Origin: Sphingobium sp. DEHP117
GTDB lineage: Bacteria; Pseudomonadota; Alphaproteobacteria; Sphingomonadales; Sphingomonadaceae
Direction of reading: 5' to 3'
Length of the DNA stretch: 64,000 nt
NCBI RefSeq assembly: GCF_030867385.1
Contig: NZ_JAPFBJ010000001.1
Coordinates: forward strand, 372,001 to 436,000
Shown one piece after another: positions 9,000 to 17,243 of this stretch. A model generated the notes under the pieces. That model worked only from the letters and a program-made list of their open reading frames with translations. It did not search any database and had not been told where the DNA came from. The translations under genes and the position numbers were made by a program. Every line of letters starts with the position of its first letter. The first letter of the stretch is position 1.

Positions 9000-10160
9000 T
9001 CAGTCGACGGCGACCGAGCCCTTGGCCATATAGACGCGGTTGCGGCCATGCTCCTTGGCGAGGTAAAGCGCCTGGTCGGCGGCTTTGAGGGCATCGCGCG
9101 GATCGGGATAGGCGAAGGCATCCGCCACGCCGCCCGAGAAGCTGACCTGGTTCATGCGCTCGCCCGAGTTGCGATCAACCAGATTGCGCGAGGCAAGGTC
9201 TGCGCGGGTCTGATCCACAATCTCGCAGGCTTCTGCGGCGGTCTTGCCACGGAACACCATCACGAACTCCTCGCCGCCGTGGCGCGCGACATGGCACTTC
9301 TCGCCCGAAATCTTGGCGAGCAGCGAGCCGACGAACTTCAGCACCCGGTCGCCGGTGTCGTGGCCGTGGGTGTCGTTGATCTTCTTGAAGTGATCGATGT
9401 CGCAGAAGGCGACCGAGAGCGCTTCCCCGCTGGCCTGCGCCAGCGTCACTTCTTCCTTAAGGCGCGCCTCGAACGCGCGGCGGTTGGGTAGGCCGGTGAG
9501 GTGATCCTGCTCGGCGGCCTTGCGCGCCTGCTCCAGATTCTGTTGCAGGGCGCGGGTCTTCTTCTGGCTCTCGCGCATCTCCGCCTCGATCTGGCGCGAC
9601 TTCTCGACCATCGAGCGGGTGAGGCCGATGAGCGCGGACACGACCTTTTCGGGCGAGGTCTCGCCGCCCATGTCCTTGACTTTCGCTTCGAGAGCCTCGC
9701 CATAGTCGGTAGCGGATGCCTGGGACTCGTTGGCCAGCTTGGTGAAGCGGGTAAGGTCTTCCTCGACTGTCGACAGCATGGTGCTGAGACCTTCGGCGGT
9801 CATCTCTCCGGCATGTCGCTCGGCGACGATCTGCTCAACCACGCCATTGGTGAGCTGGCCCTTTTCGGAAAGGATTGCGCGCACCGCCTTTTCGATCTGG
9901 TGATCGTTGCCGGTGAGATAATCGAGGGCAAGGCCAAAGTTGACGACCGTGAGATCTAGGTCATGCGCAAACAGGAAGGAGCCGATATCGTTGTAAAGGT
10001 CGCGGCGGCGATCGACCTCACGGCTGGAGCCGTTGCGGGTCGCCTCACGCGCGGTATTGTCAGGTGCCAGGGGAGCGCCGCCCTCCTCAGAGGACTTGCC
10101 CTTTGCCCAGCGCGCGATGCGCGTGGTCAAACCCGTCTGTGCGTTCATCTCATTGCCCAT
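9000..10160 (-). CDS. diguanylate cyclase (GGDEF domain)
   Basis: The 386-residue protein has a largely helical N-terminal region with a predicted coiled coil near 185-218, then a GGDEF domain from about residue 215. The active-site motif is GGEEF (295-299), preceded by the DxLTGLPNRRAF signature. No RxxD inhibitory site is seen just upstream of GGEEF. It should make cyclic di-GMP in the cytosol; no membrane segment is present. Start alternatives are 10160 and 10148 (MNAQTG), both without a strong ribosome site. Confidence 0.9.
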   Translation of the reverse strand: MGNEMNAQTGLTTRIARWAKGKSSEEGGAPLAPDNTAREATRNGSSREVDRRRDLYNDIGSFLFAHDLDLTVVNFGLALDYLTGNDHQIEKAVRAILSEKGQLTNGVVEQIVAERHAGEMTAEGLSTMLSTVEEDLTRFTKLANESQASATDYGEALEAKVKDMGGETSPEKVVSALIGLTRSMVEKSRQIEAEMRESQKKTRALQQNLEQARKAAEQDHLTGLPNRRAFEARLKEEVTLAQASGEALSVAFCDIDHFKKINDTHGHDTGDRVLKFVGSLLAKISGEKCHVARHGGEEFVMVFRGKTAAEACEIVDQTRADLASRNLVDRNSGERMNQVSFSGGVADAFAYPDPRDALKAADQALYLAKEHGRNRVYMAKGSVAVD

Positions 10161-10254
10161 CTATATTCTGGTTCGCGTTCGCGCGTTTATCTAAGCAGCA
10201 GAGGGCAAATTTTTGGTTAATTCGACCTGGAATTACGCGATTTTCCGCGATTTT

Positions 10255-11130
10255 TCACACGTCGTGATTCACCAGCCAGTCATGGAAAATCTTGACTGCG
10301 CGGTTCTGAAGCGCCTTGGGGCGGCAGACGAAATAGTAGCGATAACTACTCTCAATCTCAAAATTTAGAACCTTTTCAATGCGTTCGTCGTGAGAGTGAG
10401 TGAAATGGCTGGCCAGCATGGCGGCAATCCCCAGCCCCTGCGCTGCGGCTTCGAGCATCAGCGGCCCTGAGTCGAACGTGTCGATACTCGCGGGTTCGAG
10501 CTGCGGCACCCCCATCGCCTGTTTCCATTCGTCGAAGAGAGTCGGCATGTCCCTGTGGATCAGCAGCGTATGGCTGGCGAGATCCTCTGGCCGGTTTACG
10601 GGATGCGCCCGCAAATGATCGCGCCCGCCCACCAGAAAAGCCGACTCGCGGCCGAGATCGTGCACATGGAGCGTGGGGTCGGGATCGCGACTGAGTATGA
10701 TCGCTGCGTCTATCCCTTCGCCCAGCCGCGTAATGGCAAGCGGCGTTGTCTCGATATCGATGTGCAATTGTGGAAATGCCTGCCGCAATTCGCCCAAAAT
10801 CGGCAAGAGTCGCTGCGATGCAAAAAGCGGCAAGACCGCAAGCCTGAGCCGAAGTTGGTTCCCGCCGCTGATCAGCTTGTCCACGGATACTGCAATGGAA
10901 TCGAGCGCGGGGGCAATTTCGTTAAGCAGCGCAGTGCCGTCTGCGTTGATCTCGAGCGCCTGGTGCTTGCGATCGAACAGGGGGCGGCCGACATAGCGCT
11001 CAAGGCTTTGAATTCTGCGGCTTAGCGCCGGTGTGGACAGCGCCAGTTCCTCTGCCGCAGCTTTGACCGAACCAAGTCTCGCAACCTGAATAAAGGCCTC
11101 AAGGGCCGTCAAAGGGGGCAGTCGCCGCAT
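10255..11130 (-). CDS. LysR-family transcriptional regulator (GcvA-like)
   Basis: The 291-residue protein has an N-terminal winged helix (residues 5-62, with ALEAFIQVARLGSVKAAA and LSRRIQSLE) and a periplasmic-binding-protein-type effector domain. The start RRLPPLTALEAF is typical of the GcvA/AmpR branch. It is not divergent from an obvious metabolic target; the next gene on the other strand is 360 bases away. Its ligand is unknown. Confidence 0.88.
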   Translation of the reverse strand: MRRLPPLTALEAFIQVARLGSVKAAAEELALSTPALSRRIQSLERYVGRPLFDRKHQALEINADGTALLNEIAPALDSIAVSVDKLISGGNQLRLRLAVLPLFASQRLLPILGELRQAFPQLHIDIETTPLAITRLGEGIDAAIILSRDPDPTLHVHDLGRESAFLVGGRDHLRAHPVNRPEDLASHTLLIHRDMPTLFDEWKQAMGVPQLEPASIDTFDSGPLMLEAAAQGLGIAAMLASHFTHSHDERIEKVLNFEIESSYRYYFVCRPKALQNRAVKIFHDWLVNHDV

Positions 11131-11274
11131 TTTTCCTCGTTATTGTTTCAAATCTTCCCCAGCGAACATGCCCGAAATGTCTGTCTTCGACAACTTAAGA
11201 TCCCCGTTAGCCATCAAACTTCATGGATTGTCGGTTGCATATTTTGCAACCGGGGGCATCACATTTCGCACTTG

Positions 11275-11365
11275 CAAAAATTTTGCTGCGGATGCACAAA
11301 GAACCTGCCTTTCAGGCATCCTCTCCTAAAACTTTCCAGGGTCAGCTTCGGCTGGCCCTTTTTTT
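11275..11365 (+). ncRNA. candidate small RNA ending in a strong terminator
   Basis: In a 360-base gap with no credible coding frame there is a small hairpin (TGCCTTTCAGGCA), then an unpaired CTCTCCT stretch that could pair with ribosome-binding sites, then a canonical terminator. The terminator faces + and has no + strand gene upstream, which suggests an independent short transcript. The 5' end is a guess because no convincing promoter was found. Confidence 0.3.
11339..11365 (+). terminator. Rho-independent terminator
   Basis: The stem GGGTCAGC/GCTGGCCC (one G-U pair) closes a TTCG tetraloop and is followed directly by seven T residues. It precedes, rather than follows, the methyltransferase gene on the same strand. 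Confidence 0.75.
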
Positions 11366-11492
11366 GTTCCGGTGGTGCCGGGGAACGCGATGGGGAAATT
11401 GGGCGTTTATCGCAGCGCTGTCGCGCGCTAGAGTTTTCAGCTATGCGCGGGCCGGATGTCCGCACTCATTGCTACAGGTTTGCCCTCGCACC

Positions 11493-12140
11493 ATGCACAA
11501 CCTCTCCGAAAAGCTCATATTCCTCACCCAGTTTCTGCGACATCCCAAGATGATCGGCTCCGTAATCCCTACTTCGCCACGGGTGGTGGATGCGTTGCTC
11601 TCAAGGGTGGATTGGGACGAAACGCGTCTGTTCGTGGAATATGGGCCGGGGCTGGGAACGTTCACCCGGCCCATCCTGGCTCGCATGCGGCCTGATGCGC
11701 GTCTGGTGGCGATCGATACCAATCCCGCTTTCGTGGCGCACCTCCGGCATTCAATCGTCGATTCGCGGCTGGAGGTGGTGCATGGCTCCGCTGCGGATGT
11801 CGAGGAGATAGTCGGGACCAAGCGGGGAGGGATGCGAGCGGATCATATCCTCTCTGGCCTGCCTTTCTCCACGCTTCCGTCGGGCGTGGCGGAGCTGATT
11901 GCAGAGGCGGCCTCGCGGGCGCTCAAGCCCGGTGGCTCGTTGCTGGTCTATCAATATTCGAGCCAGTTCGCCCGTTTCCTTGAGCCCTGGTTCCCCCAGA
12001 TAGAGCTTGGGCGGGTGTGGAAGAACGTGCCGCCCTGCGTGATCGCGCAGGCGAACGTCGCGCCCGCGCCCGGATCAGCCAGGCAGGTTGAGGCGGCGGG
12101 TGATCTTGTAATCAAGAACTCCCACAAGAAAGTAGCTTAG
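11493..12140 (+). CDS. PmtA-like class I SAM-dependent methyltransferase
   Basis: The 215-residue protein opens with FLTQFLRHPKMIGSVIPTS and has the SAM motif EYGPGLGTFT (49-58). This is the pattern of the phospholipid N-methyltransferase group, with related rRNA-adenine-dimethylase-like proteins. The likely role is methylating phosphatidylethanolamine at the membrane. The last ~21 codons run into the 3' end of the convergent PLD gene (66-base overlap), and this tail looks unlike the family, so the original stop may have been lost. The longer upstream frame from 11223 crosses a terminator and was rejected. Confidence 0.8.
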   Translation: MHNLSEKLIFLTQFLRHPKMIGSVIPTSPRVVDALLSRVDWDETRLFVEYGPGLGTFTRPILARMRPDARLVAIDTNPAFVAHLRHSIVDSRLEVVHGSAADVEEIVGTKRGGMRADHILSGLPFSTLPSGVAELIAEAASRALKPGGSLLVYQYSSQFARFLEPWFPQIELGRVWKNVPPCVIAQANVAPAPGSARQVEAAGDLVIKNSHKKVA

Positions 12141-13307
12141 CCAGCCCTTCAGCAGCCGCAACGGCGAGCGGCGCGCCCGGTGGACAGCGGGTGTGATAGC
12201 CTCACTGTCATCTGCACATGTGTCGATAAAGCCGCGCATCCGGTCTGCGAACGCGGCGTCCTGAATGCGGAGCATCAGCTCCAGATTCAGGAACAGGCTG
12301 CGCATGTCGAAGTTCGCGGAGCCGATATAGACGGCATCGTCGATGACCAGAAGCTTCATGTGCAGGCGGCAGGGCTGATATTCGTATATCTGGGTGCCGG
12401 CGCGAAGCAGCGGGCCATAAAGCAGGCGGGCGGCAGCGATAGTGGTGGTGTTGTCTGACTTTGAGGCCAGAACAAGGCGCACCGCGCCGCGCCGTGCCAC
12501 ACGTTTAAGCCGCGCCAACATGCTGTTTCCGGGGGTGAAATAGGCAGCGACGGTATCTACGCGGCGGGCATGCTCCAGATCGGCGCGCACCGTGCGCGCC
12601 CACGGGCTGAGCCGATAGGTCGGCCCGCCGATCAACCAGCGAAACTGGCCTCTCGCGTCACGCCAGGCCATAACCATCGCGCGCAGATGCCGGAATCGCT
12701 GGCGCGTGCCGGAGACCCAGTGCCACAGCACATCGTACCAGCGGATCAGCGTGGCCACCTCCGGACCCTGGATGCGAAGGCCCAGATCGTGCCAGCAATC
12801 GCCTTCACGCTCGCCGAAATAGCCGTCCTGCACGTTGAAACCGCCGATGATGGCGCGGTCTTCATCAGCGATCGCCATCTTCTGATGATTGCGGATCAGC
12901 ATCTTGGTCGACCAGCTCGCGCCGAACCAGCCGATCTTGCCCCCTGCGCGTTCGAGCGGCTCAAAAAAGTGCCGGTTTGTCTCGATACTGCCGAAGCGGT
13001 CGACCATCAGGGTTACGTTTACACCGCGGCGCGCCGCGCGGATCGCCGCCGCCAACACACGCCGGCCGCTCTCGTCTGAGGCAAACATGTAATAATGAAG
13101 GCGCAGCCGGGAGCGGGCGCTGTCGATCAGTTCGATCAGCATTTCGAGGCAGCCCGGACCATCGCCGCGCACATGCAGCCTGTTCTCGCCCACAGCATGA
13201 TCTATGCGGAACGGCCGCGTCTCGGGATCGACGCATGGGGTGGCGGCGGATGCGTTATCCATGTCCGCACTGTGCGCGCTGAGGCTCGACTGATCCAGAT
13301 AATTCAT
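12075..13307 (-). CDS. phospholipase D-family protein, cardiolipin synthase-like
   Basis: Two HKD motifs mark the protein: [10 protein letters not shown] at about 141-150 and HMKLLVIDD at about 316-324, each followed by the GGFN or GSANFD block. This layout fits a bacterial cardiolipin synthase of the ClsB type, which lacks the N-terminal membrane helices of ClsA; the reaction would be transfer of a phosphatidyl group. The frame is open to 13406, but that would include the rpoZ promoter, so I prefer ATG 13307; ATG 13262 is also possible. Its pairing with a PmtA-like gene suggests a phospholipid-modification locus. Confidence 0.85.
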   Translation of the reverse strand: MNYLDQSSLSAHSADMDNASAATPCVDPETRPFRIDHAVGENRLHVRGDGPGCLEMLIELIDSARSRLRLHYYMFASDESGRRVLAAAIRAARRGVNVTLMVDRFGSIETNRHFFEPLERAGGKIGWFGASWSTKMLIRNHQKMAIADEDRAIIGGFNVQDGYFGEREGDCWHDLGLRIQGPEVATLIRWYDVLWHWVSGTRQRFRHLRAMVMAWRDARGQFRWLIGGPTYRLSPWARTVRADLEHARRVDTVAAYFTPGNSMLARLKRVARRGAVRLVLASKSDNTTTIAAARLLYGPLLRAGTQIYEYQPCRLHMKLLVIDDAVYIGSANFDMRSLFLNLELMLRIQDAAFADRMRGFIDTCADDSEAITPAVHRARRSPLRLLKGWLSYFLVGVLDYKITRRLNLPG

Positions 13308-13367
13308 TCCGAGCGTCAGAATGCGCGAGGTGCACGGTGGGTTCCGCCCGTGCGATGCAGGCAAATA

Positions 13368-13396
13368 TTGACTCAATGTCACGCGGTTGCTAGGGC
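13368..13396 (+). promoter_or_regulatory. probable sigma-70 promoter of rpoZ
   Basis: TTGACT (13368-13373) and TAGGGC (13391-13396) are separated by exactly 17 bases, 32 bases before the rpoZ start. The -35 is good and the -10 weak, common for alphaproteobacterial housekeeping promoters. Confidence 0.5.
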
Positions 13397-13427
13397 GCGC
13401 GCTCATCTCATTCGTTCAGGAGGCCCG

Positions 13428-13769
13428 ATGGCCCGCGTTACTGTCGAAGATTGCGTCGACAAGGTTCCCAATCGCTTTGATCTCGTCCTGCTCGCCGCCC
13501 AGCGCGCGCGCGAAATTTCTGGCGGAGCCGAGCTGACCGTGGATCGTGACCGCGACAAGAACCCTGTCGTGGCGCTGCGCGAGATCGCCGAAGAAACCGT
13601 GCTGCCGCAGGATCTGCATGATGCGCTGGTGGGCGATCTTCAGAAGGTCCGCATCGACGACGATGACATGCCGGATGAAATCGGCAACATCGCCCAGTCG
13701 GCAGAGGCGCTGCGCCTCACTGCGGCAGCTCCGCCGCGCAACCAGAACCTCGGTGGCGACTACGACTAA
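13428..13769 (+). CDS. rpoZ: DNA-directed RNA polymerase omega subunit
   Basis: The 113-residue omega subunit has the conserved start [19 protein letters not shown] and the LAAQRAREI helix that clamps the beta' subunit. AGGAGG lies five bases before the ATG. The acidic C-terminal tail ([10 protein letters not shown]) is typical of alphaproteobacterial omega proteins. A strong terminator follows, so it is probably transcribed alone. Confidence 0.95.
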   Translation: MARVTVEDCVDKVPNRFDLVLLAAQRAREISGGAELTVDRDRDKNPVVALREIAEETVLPQDLHDALVGDLQKVRIDDDDMPDEIGNIAQSAEALRLTAAAPPRNQNLGGDYD

Positions 13770-13815
13770 ACCATAAAGCCGCCGCTTCCCAAAAAAGGAA
13801 TAACAGGAGGGGAGG

Positions 13816-13850
13816 AAGGCCCGGACGCTCGCAAGAGCGCCGGGCCTTTT
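13816..13850 (+). terminator. Rho-independent terminator after rpoZ
   Basis: AAGGCCCGG and CCGGGCCTT form a long stem with an inner CGCTC/GAGCG arm and a GCAA-type loop, ending in TTTT. Confidence 0.8.
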
Positions 13851-13910
13851 CCATTGTGGAACTATCCTGTGCCGCCAGCGCTTATGATCTGACCCGCGCA
13901 GGAGATGAAC

Positions 13911-13991
13911 ATGGGAAGAGGCTGTTTGCTTTGGCTGCTCGGGGTGCCGATCCCCGTGATCATCCTGTTGTATATCTTCTTCTTCAGATAG
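13911..13991 (+). CDS. 26-aa single-span membrane miniprotein
   Basis: AGGAG followed by six bases precedes this ATG. The product is MGRGC, then a hydrophobic run (LLWLLGVPIPVIILLYIFFF) and a final Arg. This is a textbook one-helix membrane miniprotein. It stops one base before the purA stop on the other strand. Similar tiny Gly-Cys/Pro-Ile-Pro hydrophobic peptides occur in alphaproteobacteria, but I know of no assigned function. Confidence 0.6.
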   Translation: MGRGCLLWLLGVPIPVIILLYIFFFR

Positions 13992-13992
13992 C

Positions 13993-15282
13993 TCAGTCCG
14001 CGAAGGGATCGGTCACCAGGATGGTGTCGTCCCGCTGCGGGGATGTGGACACCAGCGCCACCGGGCACTCGATGAGCTCCTCCACCCGCTTGATATATTT
14101 GATCGCCTGCGCGGGGAGGTCAGCCCAGCTGCGCGCGCCCGCCGTCGTTTCCTGCCAGCCAGGCATGCTCTCGTAGATCGGTTCGACCCTCGCCTGATCC
14201 TGCGGGTGGGGCGGCAGATAATCGAAGCGTTTGCCATCCAGCATGTAGCCGGTGCAGATCCGGATTTCCTCGAACCCGTCGAGAATGTCGAGCTTGGTGA
14301 GGGCGATGCCGGTAATGCCCGATACGGCCGCCGACTGGCGCACCAGCACGGCATCGAACCAGCCGCAGCGGCGCTGGCGCCCGGTGTTGGTGCCGAACTC
14401 GTGGCCGCGAAGCCCAAGCGTCTGGCCGATCTCGTTATCCTGCTCGGTCGGGAAGGGACCGGAGCCGACGCGCGTGGTATATGCCTTGACGATGCCGAGC
14501 ACGAAGCCCGCGCCCTTGGGGCCGAGCCCGGTACCGGAGCTGGCGGTGCCCGCCACGGTGTTGGAGCTGGTGACGAACGGGTAGGTGCCATGGTCGACAT
14601 CCAGCAGCACGCCCTGCGCGCCTTCGAACAATATGCGGTCGCCGCGCTTGCGCGCTTCGTTGAGTGTCACCCACACCGGTTTGGCATAGGGCAGCACGAA
14701 GGGGGCGATGTCCTTCAGATCCGCCAGCAGGCGGGCGCGGTCGACAGGCGGCTGGCCGAACCCGGCGCGCAGCGCGTCATGATGGGCGCAGAGGCGCTCA
14801 ATCTGCGGCTCCAGCGCGTCGAGATGCGCAAGATCGCAGATGCGGATGGCGCGGCGGCCAACCTTGTCCTCGTAAGCAGGGCCGATGCCGCGCCGGGTGG
14901 TGCCGATCTTGCCCGCGCCGGACGCATCCTCGCGCATGCCGTCAAGGTCCCGGTGGATGGGGAGAATGAGCGGGGCCGTCTCCGCCACATGCAGCACTTG
15001 CGGAGTGATCGAGACGCCCTGCTGCGCGATCTTGGTCACCTCGTCGCGGAAGTGCCAGGGATCGAACACCACGCCGTTGCCGATGACCGAGAGCGTGCCG
15101 CGCACAACGCCGCTGGGAAGCAGGGCGAGCTTGTAGGTCTTGTCGCCAATGACGAGCGTATGCCCGGCATTATGCCCGCCCTGAAAGCGCACGACACAGC
15201 TTGCCCGCTCGGCCAGCCAGTCGACGATCTTGCCTTTGCCCTCATCGCCCCACTGGGCGCCGATCACGGTTACGTTGGCCAT
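13993..15282 (-). CDS. purA: adenylosuccinate synthetase
   Basis: The 429-residue enzyme joins IMP and aspartate with GTP to form adenylosuccinate, the first committed step to AMP. The P-loop-like GDEGKGK is at residues 12-18, followed by [22 protein letters not shown] and the C-terminal [13 protein letters not shown]. Length is normal for the family. The converging miniprotein gene ends directly against its 3' end. Confidence 0.97.
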   Translation of the reverse strand: MANVTVIGAQWGDEGKGKIVDWLAERASCVVRFQGGHNAGHTLVIGDKTYKLALLPSGVVRGTLSVIGNGVVFDPWHFRDEVTKIAQQGVSITPQVLHVAETAPLILPIHRDLDGMREDASGAGKIGTTRRGIGPAYEDKVGRRAIRICDLAHLDALEPQIERLCAHHDALRAGFGQPPVDRARLLADLKDIAPFVLPYAKPVWVTLNEARKRGDRILFEGAQGVLLDVDHGTYPFVTSSNTVAGTASSGTGLGPKGAGFVLGIVKAYTTRVGSGPFPTEQDNEIGQTLGLRGHEFGTNTGRQRRCGWFDAVLVRQSAAVSGITGIALTKLDILDGFEEIRICTGYMLDGKRFDYLPPHPQDQARVEPIYESMPGWQETTAGARSWADLPAQAIKYIKRVEELIECPVALVSTSPQRDDTILVTDPFAD

Positions 15283-15460
15283 TGGATATAGGTCTCCACC
15301 CTGCCGGGGAGCACCCGGCGCGCCCTTCGACAGGACTCGGCACGCGGGCTGGATTCAGGCCGGGCGGTAGGCGCCCGAGGATGCGGGCGGCGGATTAGCC
15401 GCACAGCATCCCCCCGTCAAGGCTTGGCCGGCACGAACCCGCTGTACCGGAAAAAAGCGG

Positions 15461-15525
15461 GATCCCGGATCAAGCCTTGCCGCGAAAAGCTGAATGCTTT
15501 TCCGGGCAAGGCCAAGTCCGGGATG
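15461..15525. repeat. palindromic intergenic repeat
   Basis: The outer arms ATCCCGGA/TCCGGGAT and inner arms CTTGCC/GGCAAG enclose a third small hairpin (GAAAAGC/GCTTTTC). The outer arms resemble the short repeat at 36796-36821. It looks like a member of a dispersed palindromic repeat family of this genome. Confidence 0.6.
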
Positions 15526-15547
15526 ACGGCAGGAACGAGGTTCCGAA

Positions 15548-15640
15548 TCAAAACACTTCCGAGAAGAAGTCCTGATTCCTTACAGGATTTCCGAGAAGAA
15601 ATCCTGCGCCTTCATTTAAAGGATTTCCGAGAAGAAATCC
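15548..15640 (-). repeat. three tandem copies of the dienelactone hydrolase gene tail
   Basis: A 25-base unit encoding DFFSEIL plus stop occurs at 15616-15640 (the live gene end), 15580-15604 (same peptide, stop TAA) and 15548-15573 (DFFSEVF, stop TGA). The spacing is 36 and 32 bases. Divergence increases away from the live copy, and each copy ends with its own stop codon. Confidence 0.85.
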
Positions 15641-16329
15641 TTCATGGCCTGCCAGCTGCGCCGATTGGTGTCGGGCTGGAAGCCGAATGTCTTGGCGTCG
15701 TCCATTGGCATATTGTCGGCGGTGAAGGCATGGCCGGTGTGGCCATAGGCGATCAGCTGCCAGTCGACGCCCCCGTCGGTCAGTTCCCTGGCGAGAGCGT
15801 TCATCGCTTCAGGCGGGCAGAGCGGGTCGTTCCAGCCGTGGCACACCAGCAGCTTCGCGGTGATCGCCGCATTGGGGAAGGGCGGCGCGTCATAGACGCC
15901 GTGGAAGACCACGCCGCCCTTGATGTCCGCGCCAGCGCGCGCGAGATCGAGCACGCATTTGCCGCCGAGGCAAAAGCCGATCGCGCCCAGCCTGTTCGCA
16001 TCCACGCCCGGCAATTTTTTCAGCTCTTCCAGCGCACCTAGCAGCCGGTCGCGCATGACCGCACGGTCAGCAACCAGTTCCTGCATCAGTTGTCCGGCAG
16101 ATTCCATGTCCGTGGCGCGCTTGCCCTGGCCATAATAGTCGACCACCAGCACCTTGTAGCCCAGCATCGCCAAGACCTCTGCCTTGTCGAAGTCCCACTC
16201 CTTTGTGCCCATGAAATTGGGGAAGAGCAGCAGGCCGGGCTGGCTGCCCGCGTCTGGATCATAGACCGCCATCGATTCAAACGGGCCGCCGGGGCCGCCA
16301 TGAAGGAGGGTTTTCTGCTGGATTGCCAT
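15616..16329 (-). CDS. dienelactone hydrolase-family protein
   Basis: The 237-residue alpha/beta hydrolase has the cysteine nucleophile in GFCLGGKC (C120), the acid in GWNDPLCP (D168) and the histidine in GHTGHAF (H200). This catalytic triad is that of carboxymethylenebutenolidase. The ATG at 16329 follows AGGAG by eight bases; the longer frame to 16401 is not family-like. No catechol-degradation genes lie nearby, so the substrate is unknown. Its 3' end has been duplicated twice (15548-15604). Confidence 0.9.
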   Translation of the reverse strand: MAIQQKTLLHGGPGGPFESMAVYDPDAGSQPGLLLFPNFMGTKEWDFDKAEVLAMLGYKVLVVDYYGQGKRATDMESAGQLMQELVADRAVMRDRLLGALEELKKLPGVDANRLGAIGFCLGGKCVLDLARAGADIKGGVVFHGVYDAPPFPNAAITAKLLVCHGWNDPLCPPEAMNALARELTDGGVDWQLIAYGHTGHAFTADNMPMDDAKTFGFQPDTNRRSWQAMKDFFSEIL

Positions 16330-16460
16330 CACCGAATCTCCTGACACTGTTCCTATATGGCGCGGGGTTTTCCATAATGCTCGCGGTGGCGCAAGTTGCA
16401 TGTCCCGATTTTCGCGCTATGGAGGCGCCCATCCTTCCCTAGCCCGGAGCGCCCGTCCTC

Positions 16461-17147
16461 ATGCCCACCCTCGTCCTCATCCGCCACGGCCAGTCCGCCT
16501 GGAACCTCGAAAACCGCTTCACCGGCTGGTGGGACGTGGATGTGACCGAGAAGGGCGCGGAGGAAGCGCGCGCGGCGGGGAGGCTCATGCGCGACAAGGG
16601 GCTGGATTTCGACTGCTGCTTCACGAGCGTGCAGACGCGGGCGATCAAGACGCTCAACCTGGCGCTGGAAGAGATGGGCCGCCTGTGGCTGCCGGTTGAG
16701 AAGGACTGGCATCTGAACGAGCGCCATTATGGCGGCCTGACCGGGCTGAACAAGGCGGAGACCGCCGCCAAGCATGGCGACGAACAGGTTCACATCTGGC
16801 GCCGCAGCTTTGATATTCCGCCCCCGCCGCTCGATGCTGGTAGCGAGTTTGATCTCAGCAAGGACCGCCGCTATGCGGGCATCGCCATCCCCGCGACCGA
16901 GAGCCTCAAGGACACGATTGCCCGCGTGCTGCCCTATTGGGAGGGCAGGATCGCGCCGGAGCTTAAAAGCGGCAAGCGCGTGGTCATCTCCGCTCACGGC
17001 AATTCGCTGCGCGCGCTGGTGAAGCACCTCTCCAATATCCCGGACGACGAGATCACCAGCCTTGAAATTCCGACCGGCCAGCCGATCGTCTATCAGCTCG
17101 ACGAGGCGCTTAATGCCACGGATCGTTATTATCTGAACGAGCGGTAA
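16461..17147 (+). CDS. gpmA: 2,3-bisphosphoglycerate-dependent phosphoglycerate mutase
   Basis: The 228-residue glycolytic enzyme interconverts 3- and 2-phosphoglycerate. It starts [20 protein letters not shown], with the catalytic H9 in RHG, then [16 protein letters not shown], and the second histidine in [12 protein letters not shown]. Length is normal. It is divergent from the dienelactone hydrolase gene. Confidence 0.95.
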   Translation: MPTLVLIRHGQSAWNLENRFTGWWDVDVTEKGAEEARAAGRLMRDKGLDFDCCFTSVQTRAIKTLNLALEEMGRLWLPVEKDWHLNERHYGGLTGLNKAETAAKHGDEQVHIWRRSFDIPPPPLDAGSEFDLSKDRRYAGIAIPATESLKDTIARVLPYWEGRIAPELKSGKRVVISAHGNSLRALVKHLSNIPDDEITSLEIPTGQPIVYQLDEALNATDRYYLNER

Positions 17148-17243
17148 TCGAGCACCGCGGTTAAAATAACTCTCGACTCCGCTCGCCACCCTCGCGATAA
17201 GAACAAAAGAGGCACAGGGCGGGGCAAAGGGGGCACAAGCGGC

